Translations under genes and position numbers: made by a program
NCBI GenBank assembly: GCA_009693045.1
Contig: SHXZ01000001.1
Span: 186,001 to 250,000, forward strand
DNA length: 64,000 nt
Direction of reading: 5' to 3'
Source of the DNA: Dehalococcoidia bacterium
GTDB taxonomy: Bacteria > Chloroflexota > Dehalococcoidia > Lucifugimonadales > SHYT01
The notes under the pieces: generated by a model
Databases searched by the model: none
Told to the model about the DNA's origin: nothing
The model's input: only the letters and a program-made list of their open reading frames with translations
In this document: positions 45,832 to 54,275 of the stretch, in pieces
Layout: every line of letters starts with the position of its first letter
Numbering within the stretch: position 1 is the first letter of the stretch

Positions 45832-46810
45832 GGTACGAGATGCCTCCTTCGCCTTCCTCCCGATCCCCCCACACATCAGGGGGGAAGAAACTAGCACATT
45901 GGTGTGGTTTTGTCAAGATTCCGTCACCACTCTAATAACGGCAGCAGGCACCCAATGTAAGCGGCCCCATTTGCTGGTCTTGGTGCCTCGCCTGACACCA
46001 TATCCATCGCGACGAGTTTCGTCAAACGGCCGAAATCATCTATCAACAAGCCACCTGTTCCGAAAAGATACTATATGCAGTATGCACATGCGTGACAGAC
46101 GGCTAGACTGGCGCGACTCCCGCTAAAAACAGGTGGTGTCCAAAGGCGTCTCATGCCCTGAGGACTCTGCGCAACTCTCGGTCAGGGTCTTTTCTTGTCA
46201 TTCCGAGTGAGCCGAAGCCCCGAGCGGAGCGAATGGGGCAGCGAGGAATCGTCGCAGCTCTGTGAGCGGCAACCTAAGGAGCGGAGATTCCTTGGTCGCG
46301 GAGTTTACCCTGAACGGAGTGAACGGGCTCCCTCAGAATGGCAACTGTTGTTTCTGACAAGAAGCTGGCGAAAACGAAGAGACCCTGACGTGAGGCTGAG
46401 GACGACGGCACGCTAAAGGAACGGCCCGTCGGTCCGGCAAAAGCGGGCTGGGTGGGCGGGAAGTGACGTGTTCTCCTGAACGTATCCCAAAAATCGTCCC
46501 ACATCTTTCCTTTGCCAGCCTCGCTAACAAGGCAATCGGCAATCCCACCTCCCCATTTAGGGGAGGGGCAGGGGAGAGGTCAGGCGCGCCGACGGTACCA
46601 CATATCGCCTTCTTGGCGGGCGCATTTTGGGCTGCCTTCCCCCTTGGTAAAGGAGGGGCTAAGCGAAATCCCAGACGTCTGCCTCAGGAGAGGCCTCTAC
46701 CGCACGCAACCTGCCCTTGCAAAGAGGAGAGATTCGCGGCTTGCACCGCAGTGCAGCCCAAGGCCCAAAGTTTAACAGCCATCCGGAAGAGGCAACCTGA
46801 CCAAAGCGCC
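45832..46810. other. Long repeat-rich intergenic region without a gene
   Basis: Nearly 1 kb without a convincing gene. It holds a fold-back family C unit (46181-46389) and two family A copies (about 46544-46586 and 46632-46662). The short reading frames here run through the repeats and look spurious. Confidence 0.6.
46181..46389. repeat. Fold-back (MITE-like) family C element
   Basis: The left end GTCAGGGTCTTTTCTTGTCA (46181-46200) is the inverse of the right end TGACAAGAA...AGACCCTGAC (46355-46363 and 46380-46389), the right arm carrying about 16 extra bases. Inside are a TCATTCCGAG copy (46197 onward, with ATTCCGAGTGAGCCGAAGCC) and an inverted copy (46277-46342). A roughly 210-bp miniature fold-back unit without a gene. 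Confidence 0.7.
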
Positions 46811-47239
46811 TCACCCCTTCGCGAGCAGTAGCACCGCCTGCCCCGTCACCAGCCGGTTCCCGGACGCCATGTCCAAGAACACGTCCGCCGTCAGTTCCCG
46901 GCGGCCTTCCACTTCCCGTTCGTCCGTGATGAGCCCGTGGAGCTTCAGCGGCTGGTTGTGCGGCACCGGCTGCCGGAAAATCACATCCAGCTTAGAGACC
47001 GTCACGTTCGGCGCCCAGTCCGTCAGCAGCTTGGAGAGCAGAGCCATGCTCATGATCCCCGGCACAATGGCGCCCGACAGCCCCTCCTTTCGTGCCACCT
47101 CATCCGACGTGAAGCGCCCTGGCCTGCCCTGGCCCCACGTCTCGCAGAACGTGATCACGGCCGCCGTGGTCACGTTCCGCTCAACCGGCCCAATCGCGTC
47201 CCCAAGCGTTGCGCTCTTCCATGAAGCCGTCTGCGTCAT
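46811..47239 (-). CDS. MaoC-like hot-dog-fold dehydratase
   Basis: 142 residues. RFTSDEVARKEGLSGAIVPG matches the hydratase motif (usually H...A...A...G), followed by IMSMALLSKLL and VIFRQPVPHNQPLKLHGLIT. MaoC proteins hydrate enoyl-CoA or similar thioesters. GTG/ATG start at 47239. It lies 3 bases after another hot-dog protein of the same operon; the two may form a heterodimeric 3-hydroxyacyl-type dehydratase. Confidence 0.82.
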   Translation of the reverse strand: MTQTASWKSATLGDAIGPVERNVTTAAVITFCETWGQGRPGRFTSDEVARKEGLSGAIVPGIMSMALLSKLLTDWAPNVTVSKLDVIFRQPVPHNQPLKLHGLITDEREVEGRRELTADVFLDMASGNRLVTGQAVLLLAKG

Positions 47240-47242
47240 CCG

Positions 47243-47719
47243 CTACGCTCCCGTGGGCGCCTGGTCCTGCAGCCGCGCCATAAACGACTCGCGGCCCAGC
47301 GCCACACGCTGCCCAAGCTGGTTAGTGAACTCCGTCTCCCAAACGATGAACGCCATCGTGCCCGTCCGCCCCGTCTTGGCGTACACGTCCTTCAAGCGCG
47401 TCACCGCGCTCAGCTTGTCGCCCGCGTATATCGGCACAAGCGACTCCACCGTTTGCCCCCCGTGCATCCGCATGCGCGCGTCCTGCAGCTTCACGTCCGG
47501 GCGGTTGAGCCCCCTAATGAAGACGTTGCACATCATCGGCGGCGCCAAAAGCGCGCGGTGCCCGGCCACACGCGCCGCCTTCTCGTCGGTGAACAGGGGG
47601 TTCGTCTCACCCACAGACGCGCAGTAGGAGCCGATGGACTCTTTGGTGACGTCAAAGCTCCCGGCGGGCAGGTCCTTTCCCAGCAAGCTCCGGTCGTAGT
47701 CCAGATGTGTCTGTACCAT
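47243..47719 (-). CDS. MaoC-type/FAS1-like dehydratase domain protein
   Basis: 158 residues. IGSYCASVGETNPLFTDEKA and LLAPPMMCNVFIRGLNRPD fit the N-terminal FAS1-like dehydratase domain, and MRMHGGQTVESLVPIYAGDK the following strand. It precedes the MaoC-like gene by 3 bases, the arrangement of two-subunit (R)-hydroxyacyl dehydratases in which one subunit is catalytic. ATG 47719. Confidence 0.78.
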   Translation of the reverse strand: MVQTHLDYDRSLLGKDLPAGSFDVTKESIGSYCASVGETNPLFTDEKAARVAGHRALLAPPMMCNVFIRGLNRPDVKLQDARMRMHGGQTVESLVPIYAGDKLSAVTRLKDVYAKTGRTGTMAFIVWETEFTNQLGQRVALGRESFMARLQDQAPTGA

Positions 47720-47780
47720 TGGTCTTCCCTCCGTTGGGGGGATAGTATCATTGAACCAAGGGATCTGTCAGCACACGCAG

Positions 47781-47823
47781 CCCTTCTCCCTCCCTGTCAA
47801 GGGAGGGAGTTAGAGGGAGAGGT
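47781..47823. repeat. Family A repeat placed as a ribosome-binding site
   Basis: CCCTTCTCCCTCCCTGTCAA followed by GGGAGGGAGTTAGAGGGAGA and GGTT; its end is 1 base before the ATG of the next gene. The AGAGGGAGAGG tail reads like a Shine-Dalgarno sequence. Confidence 0.8.
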
Positions 47824-47824
47824 T

Positions 47825-48196
47825 ATGGGAGTGAGCCGCAAACGCGCCTGGGCCAACGTGGAACGCCTCATGGCGCGGCCGCGACGTCAGATCCGCGTCG
47901 TGCTCCGCCACGGCAAGGCGGGCGTCACCCTCCTCCACGAAGGCAAGGCGCTCACCCGCTGTCACCCCACCAAGACCGGCGCCGAGTGCGCCAGGCTCGT
48001 AGCCCGCGCGCTCGGCGTTGAGCTGCCGGCGCCGGGACACCAAGTGGAAGCCACGGTCCCCAACGGCGTGCTCTTTCGGGCCGTCTCGCTCTCATCCCTG
48101 GACCTCCGCGTGCCGGGGACCGACGAGCTGGCCCAGAGGCTCCTGGAGGAGGCCGATTTCCAGCGCCGGCGCGCCGGCGAAAGCGCGGCGGAGTGA
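47825..48196 (+). CDS. Hypothetical basic protein
   Basis: 123 residues, Arg-rich, no recognised domain. RKRAWANVERLMARPRRQIR at the N-terminus, then KAGVTLLHEGKALTRCHPTK and VELPAPGHQVEATVPN. The ATG at 47825 is directly preceded by a family A repeat whose GGGAGAGG tail serves as the ribosome site; another family A copy follows the stop by 7 bases. It may be a small regulator or nucleic-acid-binding protein, but nothing proves this. Confidence 0.55.
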   Translation: MGVSRKRAWANVERLMARPRRQIRVVLRHGKAGVTLLHEGKALTRCHPTKTGAECARLVARALGVELPAPGHQVEATVPNGVLFRAVSLSSLDLRVPGTDELAQRLLEEADFQRRRAGESAAE

Positions 48197-48202
48197 GGCG
48201 GA

Positions 48203-48247
48203 GCCCTTCTCCCTCCTCATTCAGGGGAGGGAGCGAGAGGGAGAGGT
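48203..48247. repeat. Family A repeat
   Basis: CCCTTCTCCCTCCTCATTCA followed by GGGGAGGGAGCGAGAGGGAG and AGGT. Confidence 0.8.
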
Positions 48248-48321
48248 CTGGTTGGGAGAGCTCTCGTTTCGTGATTGGAGACGGTAAACACGCCACCGAA
48301 CCGGTCCAAAGTGAGGTAGCC

Positions 48322-48352
48322 TAATCTGCAAAATCTGTGAAATCTGCAGATC
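48322..48352. repeat. Family E repeat, diverged
   Basis: TAATCTGCAAAATCTGTGAA followed by ATCTGCAGAT, similar to the copies at 7984 and 17645. Confidence 0.55.
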
Positions 48353-48380
48353 GTCCCCCTCTCCCCACAAAGGAGTCAGT

Positions 48381-48809
48381 ATGGAAGCCATCCGTGTCCA
48401 GTCCCAAGGCGACAAGCTCACCGTCCGGGTCACCGCGCGCTCCCACGAGTTCCTCGCCGACGAGCCCAAAGGCTCCAGCGACGACCGCGGCCCCACGCCC
48501 TACGAGCTGCTCCTCGCCTCCCTGGGCGCCTGAACGGCCATGACCGTCCTCCTGTATACGCGGAGGAAGAGCCGGCCTCTGGAATCCGTCACCGTGGAGC
48601 TGAGCCACGAGCGCGTTGACGCCAAAACCTTGCCCGACGCCGGCGTCGAGCAGGGCCAGGTTGAGGTCATCCTGGTCTACACCGTGCTCAAGGGAGACCT
48701 GACCGAAGAGCAGACCGCTCGTATCAAGGCCATCGCCGAGCGCTGCCCCGTCCACCGTACCCTCTCCCGCCCGCCGCGCATCGTACAAGAGGTGGACGTC
48801 GTGCGGTAA
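48381..48809 (+). CDS. OsmC-family protein, candidate selenoprotein (UGA at codon 51)
   Basis: ATG 48381, with AAGGAG 6 bases upstream, starts MEAIRVQSQGDKLTVRVTAR and runs to PYELLLASLGA, then TGA (48531-48533), then TAMTVLLYTRRK in the same frame to TAA 48809: 142 residues. In OsmC-like proteins the text is LGACTAM, where this Cys is the peroxidatic one; here it is UGA. The second, resolving Cys is present in ERCPVHRTL. Frame, length and both flanks are conserved, so reading UGA as selenocysteine restores a normal OsmC/YhfA protein. A SECIS-like hairpin follows (48547-48567). Sec-containing OsmC-like proteins are known. It would reduce organic hydroperoxides. Confidence 0.8.
48547..48567 (+). 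promoter_or_regulatory. Candidate bacterial SECIS hairpin in the OsmC-like gene
   Basis: TCCTCC (48547-48552) pairs perfectly with GGAGGA (48562-48567) around a 9-base loop TGTATACGC. The loop starts 20 bases after the UGA and has G as its second base. This agrees with the bacterial SECIS pattern. Confidence 0.6.
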
Positions 48810-49302
48810 ACAGACGAATCGGTCTCCAAACTCCCCCTTCTCTTTAGGGAAGGGGCTAGGGGTTAGGTAGGCGGGGGTTGTTTGGGCCTCACTGCACAAA
48901 GTAGTTTATGGTGTTCGCCGGGCGAGTTGGTATGAGTGCCTGCTCCGAGCAAAGCGAAAGGATGAGTGCGAAACCGCTGACCTCCGGATGACAGGCAACC
49001 GATGATGGCGGGGGCCACAGCGAAGAAGCTCCCTACGTGTTGGCGAACAAGCGCTGGCTCTCTTGCATCGCGGTTGATAGCACTGAATACCATGCTATCC
49101 TCGCTATCCTCCGGCTCAATTCCCCTCTCCATCGCATGGGGAAGGGTTAGGGGTGAGGTTGGTGGGGTCGGGTGGGGCGTCCCTCCAGTCCGCAACACCG
49201 GCGGCATGGGACCCAAGCGCCTGCAAAGTGGCGCAGGGCGTCCTCCTGCGCTATGATGAAAGCGGAGTCTAGCTTGGCCGTGGAATCGGCGGGAGGTACC
49301 GC
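48810..49302. other. Intergenic region with two family A repeats
   Basis: Copies at about 48831-48876 (CTTCTCTTTAGGGAAGGGGC, TAGGGGTTAGGT) and 49120-49180. No gene seen. GGGAGG (49289-49294) before GTG 49303 serves ftsH. Confidence 0.6.
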
Positions 49303-51534
49303 GTGAACCGGACACCCGTCAAGAAGCCAAAGACCATGCGCAACCTGCTGATCTACCTGCTGATCAGCGTGGCGGTCGTCACCATCATATGGTCCCTGTT
49401 CAGGCCGGCAGGGGGCGGCAATACGCTCGCCCTGAGCGCCCTCGTTGAGATGGCGAAGAGCGAGAAAATCCGGAAGATCGAAGTCAACGGCGATAATCTG
49501 ATCGTCAAGGCGCTGGACGGCAAGACGTACCGCTCGCGCAAAGAGTCCGGTGCCAGCCTGTTTGAGATTTTTGAGCGCGGCGGCGTTAAGACCGGCGCTA
49601 GTGGTCTTGAGGTAGTGGTGAAGGGGAGCAGCGGTTTCGGCAGCTTCTTCGGCATCCTCATCAACTTCCTGCCGCTCATCTTCTTCGGCGGCCTCCTCCT
49701 CTTCATGATGCGCCAGGCCCAGGGTGGTGGCTCCCAGGCAATGAACTTCGCCCGCAGCCGCGCGCGCCTCTTCATGGCCAACCGTCCAACCGTCACCTTC
49801 GCCGACGTTGCGGGTGTTGACGAGGCCAAGACCGAGCTTCAAGAAGTCGTTGAGTTCCTCAAGTTCCCGGAGCGTTTCGCCGCCCTTGGTGCCCGCGTGC
49901 CTCGCGGCGTCCTCCTTATGGGCCCGCCTGGCACCGGCAAAACGCTCATGGCAAAGGCGGTCGCCGGCGAGGCCGGCGTGCCCTTCTTCTCCATTAGCGG
50001 CTCCGAGTTCGTGGAGATGTTTGTCGGCGTCGGCGCCTCCCGCGTTCGCGACCTGTTTGAACAGGCCAAGCGCAACGCCCCCTGCATCGTCTTCATTGAC
50101 GAGATCGACGCCGTCGGACGTCACCGCGGCGCAGGCATCGGCGGCGGCCACGACGAGCGCGAGCAGACCCTCAACCAAATCCTCGTGGAGATGGACGGCT
50201 TCGACACCGGCACCAACATCATCGTCATCGCCGCCACCAACCGCCCCGACATCCTGGACCCCGCCCTCCTACGCCCGGGCCGGTTTGACCGTCGCGTCGT
50301 CCTGGACTCGCCGGATATCCTGGGCCGCATCGGCATCCTCAAGGTTCACATGAAGGGCAAGCCCATCGGCCCCGACGTGGACGTGGAGAGCATCGGCCGC
50401 CAGACGCCCGGCTTCAGCGGCGCCGACCTCGCCAACCTGGTGAACGAGTCCGCCATCCTGGCCGCCCGCCATAGCAAAAAATCCATCGGCGCGCCGGAGG
50501 TCGCGGAGGCCATTGACCGCATTGTCGCCGGGCCGGAGCGGAAGAGCCGCGTCATCAGCCCCAAGGAAAAGGAACTCACCGCCTACCACGAGGCTGGCCA
50601 CGCCCTCGTCGGCCACTTGCTGCCCGCCGCCGACCCCGTCGCCAAGATCTCCGTTGTCGCGCGTGGCTCCATGGGCGGCTACACCCGCTCGTTGCCGCAG
50701 GAAGACCGCTACATCTGGACAAAGACACAGTTCAAAGCCCGGATGGCCATGGCCATGGGCGGCCGCGTCGCCGAGTCGATCATGTTCAACGACGACATCT
50801 CCACCGGCGCCAGCAACGACCTTGAGCAGGCCACCCAGCTCGCCCGCTCCATGGTCACCCGCTATGGCATGAGCGACCGCCCCTCTATTGACCTGGAAGA
50901 GTTGCCCATCAGCACCCTGTTTGACTGGCTTCGGGCAGGTCAGGCCAAGAGCATTCAGGTGTACGGCGACGACCTCCTCGTCAAGGACTTCAACGACAAG
51001 ACCTACCGCTCGCGCAAGGAGGCCAGCACCACCCTGGTGGAGCTGCTCCTGCAGGCCGGCATCAACGTGGACGAGAGCAAGGTCAGCATCCAAGTCAAGA
51101 GCTCCGTCGGGCTCATGGGGCTCGGCCCCCGGACCTTTGGCCGCCGCGAGGAGCTGGTCTTTCTAGGCAGGGAGATCTCGGAGCAGCGCGACTATAGCGA
51201 CGGCGTCGCCCAGAGCATTGACGAAGAGGTCAGGCAGTTGGTGGAAGAGGCCTACAAGACCGCCGAGCAGGTCCTCATCACCCACAAACCTAAGCTCATG
51301 CACATTGCGCGCTACATCACGGAGTACGAGTCTGTGGAGGGCGAGGAGTTGCAGAAACTCTTCGCTTCAGACCCCCCTCCGATGGAAGAGCTGCTCAAGC
51401 CGCTCCCGCTGCCCAGGCGGAGCCAGCCGGCTGCGGAAGCGCCCGTCCCCAAGGCGTCACCGGCTCCTCCCGCCGAGGAGAAACGCCAGGTGCCCCACCG
51501 CGGCCCCGGCCCTGCCCCCGCCCCGGCTGGCTGA
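49303..51534 (+). CDS. ftsH: FtsH AAA+ zinc metalloprotease with a duplicated domain inside the M41 protease
   Basis: 743 residues, about 100 more than usual. Membrane helices near residues 14-33 and 113-138 flank the normal extracytoplasmic domain (about 40-111). The AAA domain has Walker A GPPGTGKT (207-214), [15 protein letters not shown], and [14 protein letters not shown]. The protease has HEAGH (429-433) and the third zinc ligand in [11 protein letters not shown]. After [10 protein letters not shown] (residues 517-526) about 80 extra residues are inserted (about 526-606) before the usual [19 protein letters not shown] resumes. The insert matches the first extracytoplasmic domain, sharing KTYRSRKE exactly (74-81 and 566-573) and about 37 % identity over 68 positions. 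The tail is Pro-rich. The start is GTG 49303. Confidence 0.95.
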   Translation: MNRTPVKKPKTMRNLLIYLLISVAVVTIIWSLFRPAGGGNTLALSALVEMAKSEKIRKIEVNGDNLIVKALDGKTYRSRKESGASLFEIFERGGVKTGASGLEVVVKGSSGFGSFFGILINFLPLIFFGGLLLFMMRQAQGGGSQAMNFARSRARLFMANRPTVTFADVAGVDEAKTELQEVVEFLKFPERFAALGARVPRGVLLMGPPGTGKTLMAKAVAGEAGVPFFSISGSEFVEMFVGVGASRVRDLFEQAKRNAPCIVFIDEIDAVGRHRGAGIGGGHDEREQTLNQILVEMDGFDTGTNIIVIAATNRPDILDPALLRPGRFDRRVVLDSPDILGRIGILKVHMKGKPIGPDVDVESIGRQTPGFSGADLANLVNESAILAARHSKKSIGAPEVAEAIDRIVAGPERKSRVISPKEKELTAYHEAGHALVGHLLPAADPVAKISVVARGSMGGYTRSLPQEDRYIWTKTQFKARMAMAMGGRVAESIMFNDDISTGASNDLEQATQLARSMVTRYGMSDRPSIDLEELPISTLFDWLRAGQAKSIQVYGDDLLVKDFNDKTYRSRKEASTTLVELLLQAGINVDESKVSIQVKSSVGLMGLGPRTFGRREELVFLGREISEQRDYSDGVAQSIDEEVRQLVEEAYKTAEQVLITHKPKLMHIARYITEYESVEGEELQKLFASDPPPMEELLKPLPLPRRSQPAAEAPVPKASPAPPAEEKRQVPHRGPGPAPAPAG

Positions 51535-51575
51535 GGCGGCACGTCACTTCAAACAGCGTTGAGCCATCCAAAACC

Positions 51576-51604
51576 GTAGGGGCGAGTCATGGACTCGCCC
51601 CTAC
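51576..51604. repeat. Family B palindrome
   Basis: GTAGGGGCGAGTC - ATG - GACTCGCCCCTAC, a perfect 13-bp stem, 41 bases after ftsH. It may help end the ftsH transcript. A family C copy (ATTCTGAGGGAGTCCTTCCG..., 51639-51686) follows. Confidence 0.85.
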
Positions 51605-51790
51605 CTCTCGTTCTAACTCTGCGTGAACGCCAACGCGCCATTCTGAGGGAGTCCTTCCGCAGAAGGACGACCGAGGAATCTCTCCCGGCCTCATCACTAA
51701 CGCCTTCCTTAGCGGGAGCCAAGCACCTCTCCCTCTCATTCCGGGGCAATCCAGCCCAAGCCAACGACCGCAGAATCTTGCCCTTCCGGG

Positions 51791-52081
51791 CTACGGCTGC
51801 GTGCCCGCCTGTGATGTTGTTGCCCCCATCTCCACCTTCCCCTCCAGCGGACGCTCCCGGAAGTACACACCCCAGCGCTGCATCAGCCGCGTCACCTCAG
51901 GGTCGTTCAGATGCACCAGTTCCCTGAAGAACCCTGCCAGGCTGTGCGCGTGCCGCAGATCATCTGTGCATACCCACGACATCTGCCCCGGCGCCATGTA
52001 GATGATCCCGCTCTGATGCTCGCACCCCACCTCAACCCGGCTGCCCTCCTTGCCTTGCTTAACGAAGAGCCCGTAAGCCAT
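51791..52081 (-). CDS. Hypothetical protein
   Basis: 96 residues with no family recognised. MAYGLFVKQGKEGSRVEVGC, YMAPGQMSWVCTDDLRHAH, then RLMQRWGVYFRERPLEGKVE. Two Cys residues are present. ATG 52081 has GGGAG upstream. The downstream third is polar. It lies in a cluster of three small minus-strand genes of unknown or loosely known function. Confidence 0.5.
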   Translation of the reverse strand: MAYGLFVKQGKEGSRVEVGCEHQSGIIYMAPGQMSWVCTDDLRHAHSLAGFFRELVHLNDPEVTRLMQRWGVYFRERPLEGKVEMGATTSQAGTQP

Positions 52082-52100
52082 CGTTCGTCTCCCCTGTGCA

Positions 52101-52158
52101 AAAATTCTCTGGGAAGGGTCGCAGGGGAACCCTCTCTTGCAAGAGAGGGTTCCCCTGC
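52101..52158. repeat. Family D palindrome with its leader
   Basis: A perfect 38-bp palindrome GCAGGGGAACCCTCTCTTG and complement (52121-52158), preceded by AAATTCTCTGGGAAGGGT. It lies between two minus-strand small genes. Confidence 0.85.
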
Positions 52159-52192
52159 CCGTCACCACCACAGCGGCCGCATCCGCGCCACG

Positions 52193-52450
52193 CTAGTTCC
52201 GCTGCAAAAAGCGCAAGAACTCGCCCTCCTCGACCTGCCGCTGCTCTCGCAGGCACAGGATCGCGAACTGCATCAGCATCCGCGCGCGCCCCGAGAACAA
52301 CAGCGCGTCCCTGCCCATCACCACCCTGGTCGGCCGCGCGTCCACGTCCACGGAGAACTCGCCCTCCTCGCCCAACTCTATGTCAACCGTCAGGCCCGTG
52401 GACTGCTCAATTCGCTCGCGCATCCGTCTAAGGAATTCAGCGTCTTCCAT
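52193..52450 (-). CDS. Hypothetical small protein
   Basis: 85 residues. MEDAEFLRRMRERIEQSTGL, TVDIELGEEGEFSVDVDARP, then MLMQFAILCLREQRQVEEGE. Predicted alpha/beta layout with one hydrophobic helix near residue 60. No family recognised. ATG 52450. Confidence 0.5.
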   Translation of the reverse strand: MEDAEFLRRMRERIEQSTGLTVDIELGEEGEFSVDVDARPTRVVMGRDALLFSGRARMLMQFAILCLREQRQVEEGEFLRFLQRN

Positions 52451-52513
52451 ACGTCTCTCGCCAAAGTTGATGTTGCCAGGACATCAGCACGGGGGGTGGG
52501 GGGGTGGGGGGGG

Positions 52514-52870
52514 TCACACCAGCAGCCCGGGCACAGGGAACGAGCGTTGCCTGATCGGGTCAACCGCAAGCCCAAAGATCTCCAGCGTCACCGCGCCGAG
52601 CAAGGCGGGCGCGCCCCCTTCGGAAAATACCACAGGTACAATGTCGCTTTGTCCATTGAGGCGCACCCAGCACCGCCCCATGTCGCGTTCCACGAAGCGG
52701 CAATCTGCCAACTCAAAGCGTCGCCGCTGATGTGGGGTGATGCCTAGGCTGCGTAGGAAAGACGCAGGCAACTCCGTGTACGTCGCGCCCGTGTCAACGA
52801 GCGCCTCCACGGAAACGAACCGCGACCCCTGCAGGTCCCCGACCTCAATCGTTACTCGGAAGGTGCCCAT
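52514..52870 (-). CDS. Retropepsin-like (single-domain) aspartic protease
   Basis: 118 residues. ALVDTGATYTELPASFLRSL contains the catalytic D-T-G; ADCRFVERDMGRCWVRLNG and LLGAVTLEIFGLAVDPI give the C-terminal strand and the ILG-type flap motif (ALLGAVTLE). The fold resembles dimeric, clan-AA proteases. ATG 52870 is the likely start; the frame is open further upstream. Its neighbours are unknown small genes, so substrate and role cannot be given. Confidence 0.75.
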   Translation of the reverse strand: MGTFRVTIEVGDLQGSRFVSVEALVDTGATYTELPASFLRSLGITPHQRRRFELADCRFVERDMGRCWVRLNGQSDIVPVVFSEGGAPALLGAVTLEIFGLAVDPIRQRSFPVPGLLV

Positions 52871-52976
52871 CTCTGAACTCGTCCGTCGCAGGCTTTCAGG
52901 AAACCGACGCGATACAGCGTGCGATTCCACGCTGCTCTTGCTATCATAAGTCTAACGCTGAGAAGGTGCCAGGACG

Positions 52977-53627
52977 TTGCGATTAGACCTGCACTGCCAC
53001 TCCGTCTCCTCCGACGACGCCAGGGCCACCCTGGAGCAGTACCTCAAGTGGATCCAGGTGCTGCGCCGCAAGGGTAACCAGGTGGACGGCATCGTCCTCA
53101 CGGAGCACCGCAAGTTTGACCTGGGAGCCGACTACTCCTCCCTGGCTAAGCAGTACGACGTCCTCGTGCTCAAAGGCTCCGAGGTGGACACGCGCCATGG
53201 CCACTTCCTCGTCTACGGCGTTACCGAAGAGCTCGTCCGCGCCATCACCTTCTCCGACGTCGCCATGGACTCGCTGCGCCTCATGGAAGAGGCCCGCCGC
53301 ACCGGCGGCATCGCCATTCCGGCACACCCCGGGCGCGTCGGCGTCGGCCTCGTGGACCACGTTGCCCGAGGCGCCCAGATCAACGGCATCGCCGTCGCCG
53401 AGCGGCTCAACGGCGGCAGCCGCACCGGCGAGGAAGAGCGCGCCGCCCACCTCTTCGCCGACGCGGTCCTGGCGGGCCTAAGGGGCACCGGCGGCAGCGA
53501 CGCCCACTTCCCCAGCGCCATCGCCACCTGCATGACCGAGTTCCCCGGCCCCGTCCGCAGCGAGCGCGCGCTCGTGGAGGCCCTCGCCTCCGGCGACTTC
53601 ACCGCCGTGCGCCTTTCCGCCCCATAG
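52977..53627 (+). CDS. PHP-domain phosphoesterase
   Basis: 216 residues. MRLDLHCHSVSSDDARATLE has the HxH metal site; GIVLTEHRKFD, LKGSEVDTRHGHFLVYG, IPAHPGRVG and GTGGSDAHFPS follow in the order of the PHP fold. These are metal-dependent phosphoesterases or nucleases. The start is TTG 52977; no better start is near. Confidence 0.85.
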   Translation: MRLDLHCHSVSSDDARATLEQYLKWIQVLRRKGNQVDGIVLTEHRKFDLGADYSSLAKQYDVLVLKGSEVDTRHGHFLVYGVTEELVRAITFSDVAMDSLRLMEEARRTGGIAIPAHPGRVGVGLVDHVARGAQINGIAVAERLNGGSRTGEEERAAHLFADAVLAGLRGTGGSDAHFPSAIATCMTEFPGPVRSERALVEALASGDFTAVRLSAP

Positions 53628-53657
53628 CGCCCACTTGCGCCGCCAAATGCTGGTGAC

Positions 53658-54275
53658 GTGCCTTACCTGATGCGGCAGTTCACCCTATGGTTGCGCCAAA
53701 AACACGATCCAATGGATGCGCCGCTCGTTGCCGCTATCACCCATCTTCGGTTTGTAGAGATTCACCCGTTTTGGGATGGTAATGGCAGAACGGCGCGTGC
53801 GTTGTGCTCGCTGATTTTGCAACGCTATGGGTACAGGTTCAACCGCCTAGTCTCGCCAGATCGTCAGTTCGCATGGGAGCTAAGGAAATATTTTGAAGAG
53901 ATTGGGAGGACTGTGGGCTCTGAGTTTCAAGAAAACCGGGATCTTACCCCTTGGACCCACTATTTCTTATTGTCGCTCACGGTGGAGATTAGCACGGTCT
54001 CGAATCAGTTGGTTGACTTCAGGAGATTCATGGCGCAAATGCAGGAGCAGTTTAAGCCGCTTGGATTAACCAAGCGACAGATCGATTTGCTAGCTTATGC
54101 TCGCATCCACGGTACATTGCGGGCACGCGACTATTTGTCGGGTTTTTGCGGGTCAAGGGAAACGGCAAGACGTGCGTTCAATAGTCTGGTTCAACATGGC
54201 CTTCTACAACCTGTTGGGAGTGCACGCATGCGCCGCTATCAACTTATTGCTGGAGATGGTGCTTCGCAACAGTAA
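53658..54275 (+). CDS. Fic-domain protein, N-terminally truncated
   Basis: 205 residues. FVEIHPFWDGNGRTARALCS is the full Fic catalytic motif (HPFxDGNGRxxR), which moves AMP or another group onto target proteins. A C-terminal winged helix (KRQIDLLAYARIHGTLRARD, ETARRAFNSLVQHGLLQPVG) follows. Normal members have roughly 100-150 further N-terminal residues that include the first Fic helices; here the frame starts at GTG 53658 or nearby with only YLMRQFTLWL before the motif. Base composition is lower in G+C than neighbours. Either a decayed or a recently transferred gene fragment. Confidence 0.72.
   Translation: MPYLMRQFTLWLRQKHDPMDAPLVAAITHLRFVEIHPFWDGNGRTARALCSLILQRYGYRFNRLVSPDRQFAWELRKYFEEIGRTVGSEFQENRDLTPWTHYFLLSLTVEISTVSNQLVDFRRFMAQMQEQFKPLGLTKRQIDLLAYARIHGTLRARDYLSGFCGSRETARRAFNSLVQHGLLQPVGSARMRRYQLIAGDGASQQ

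Noticed and set aside
46195..46831. Short plus-strand frames in the repeat-rich gap
   Set aside because: They run through family A and C repeats and have no homology signals.
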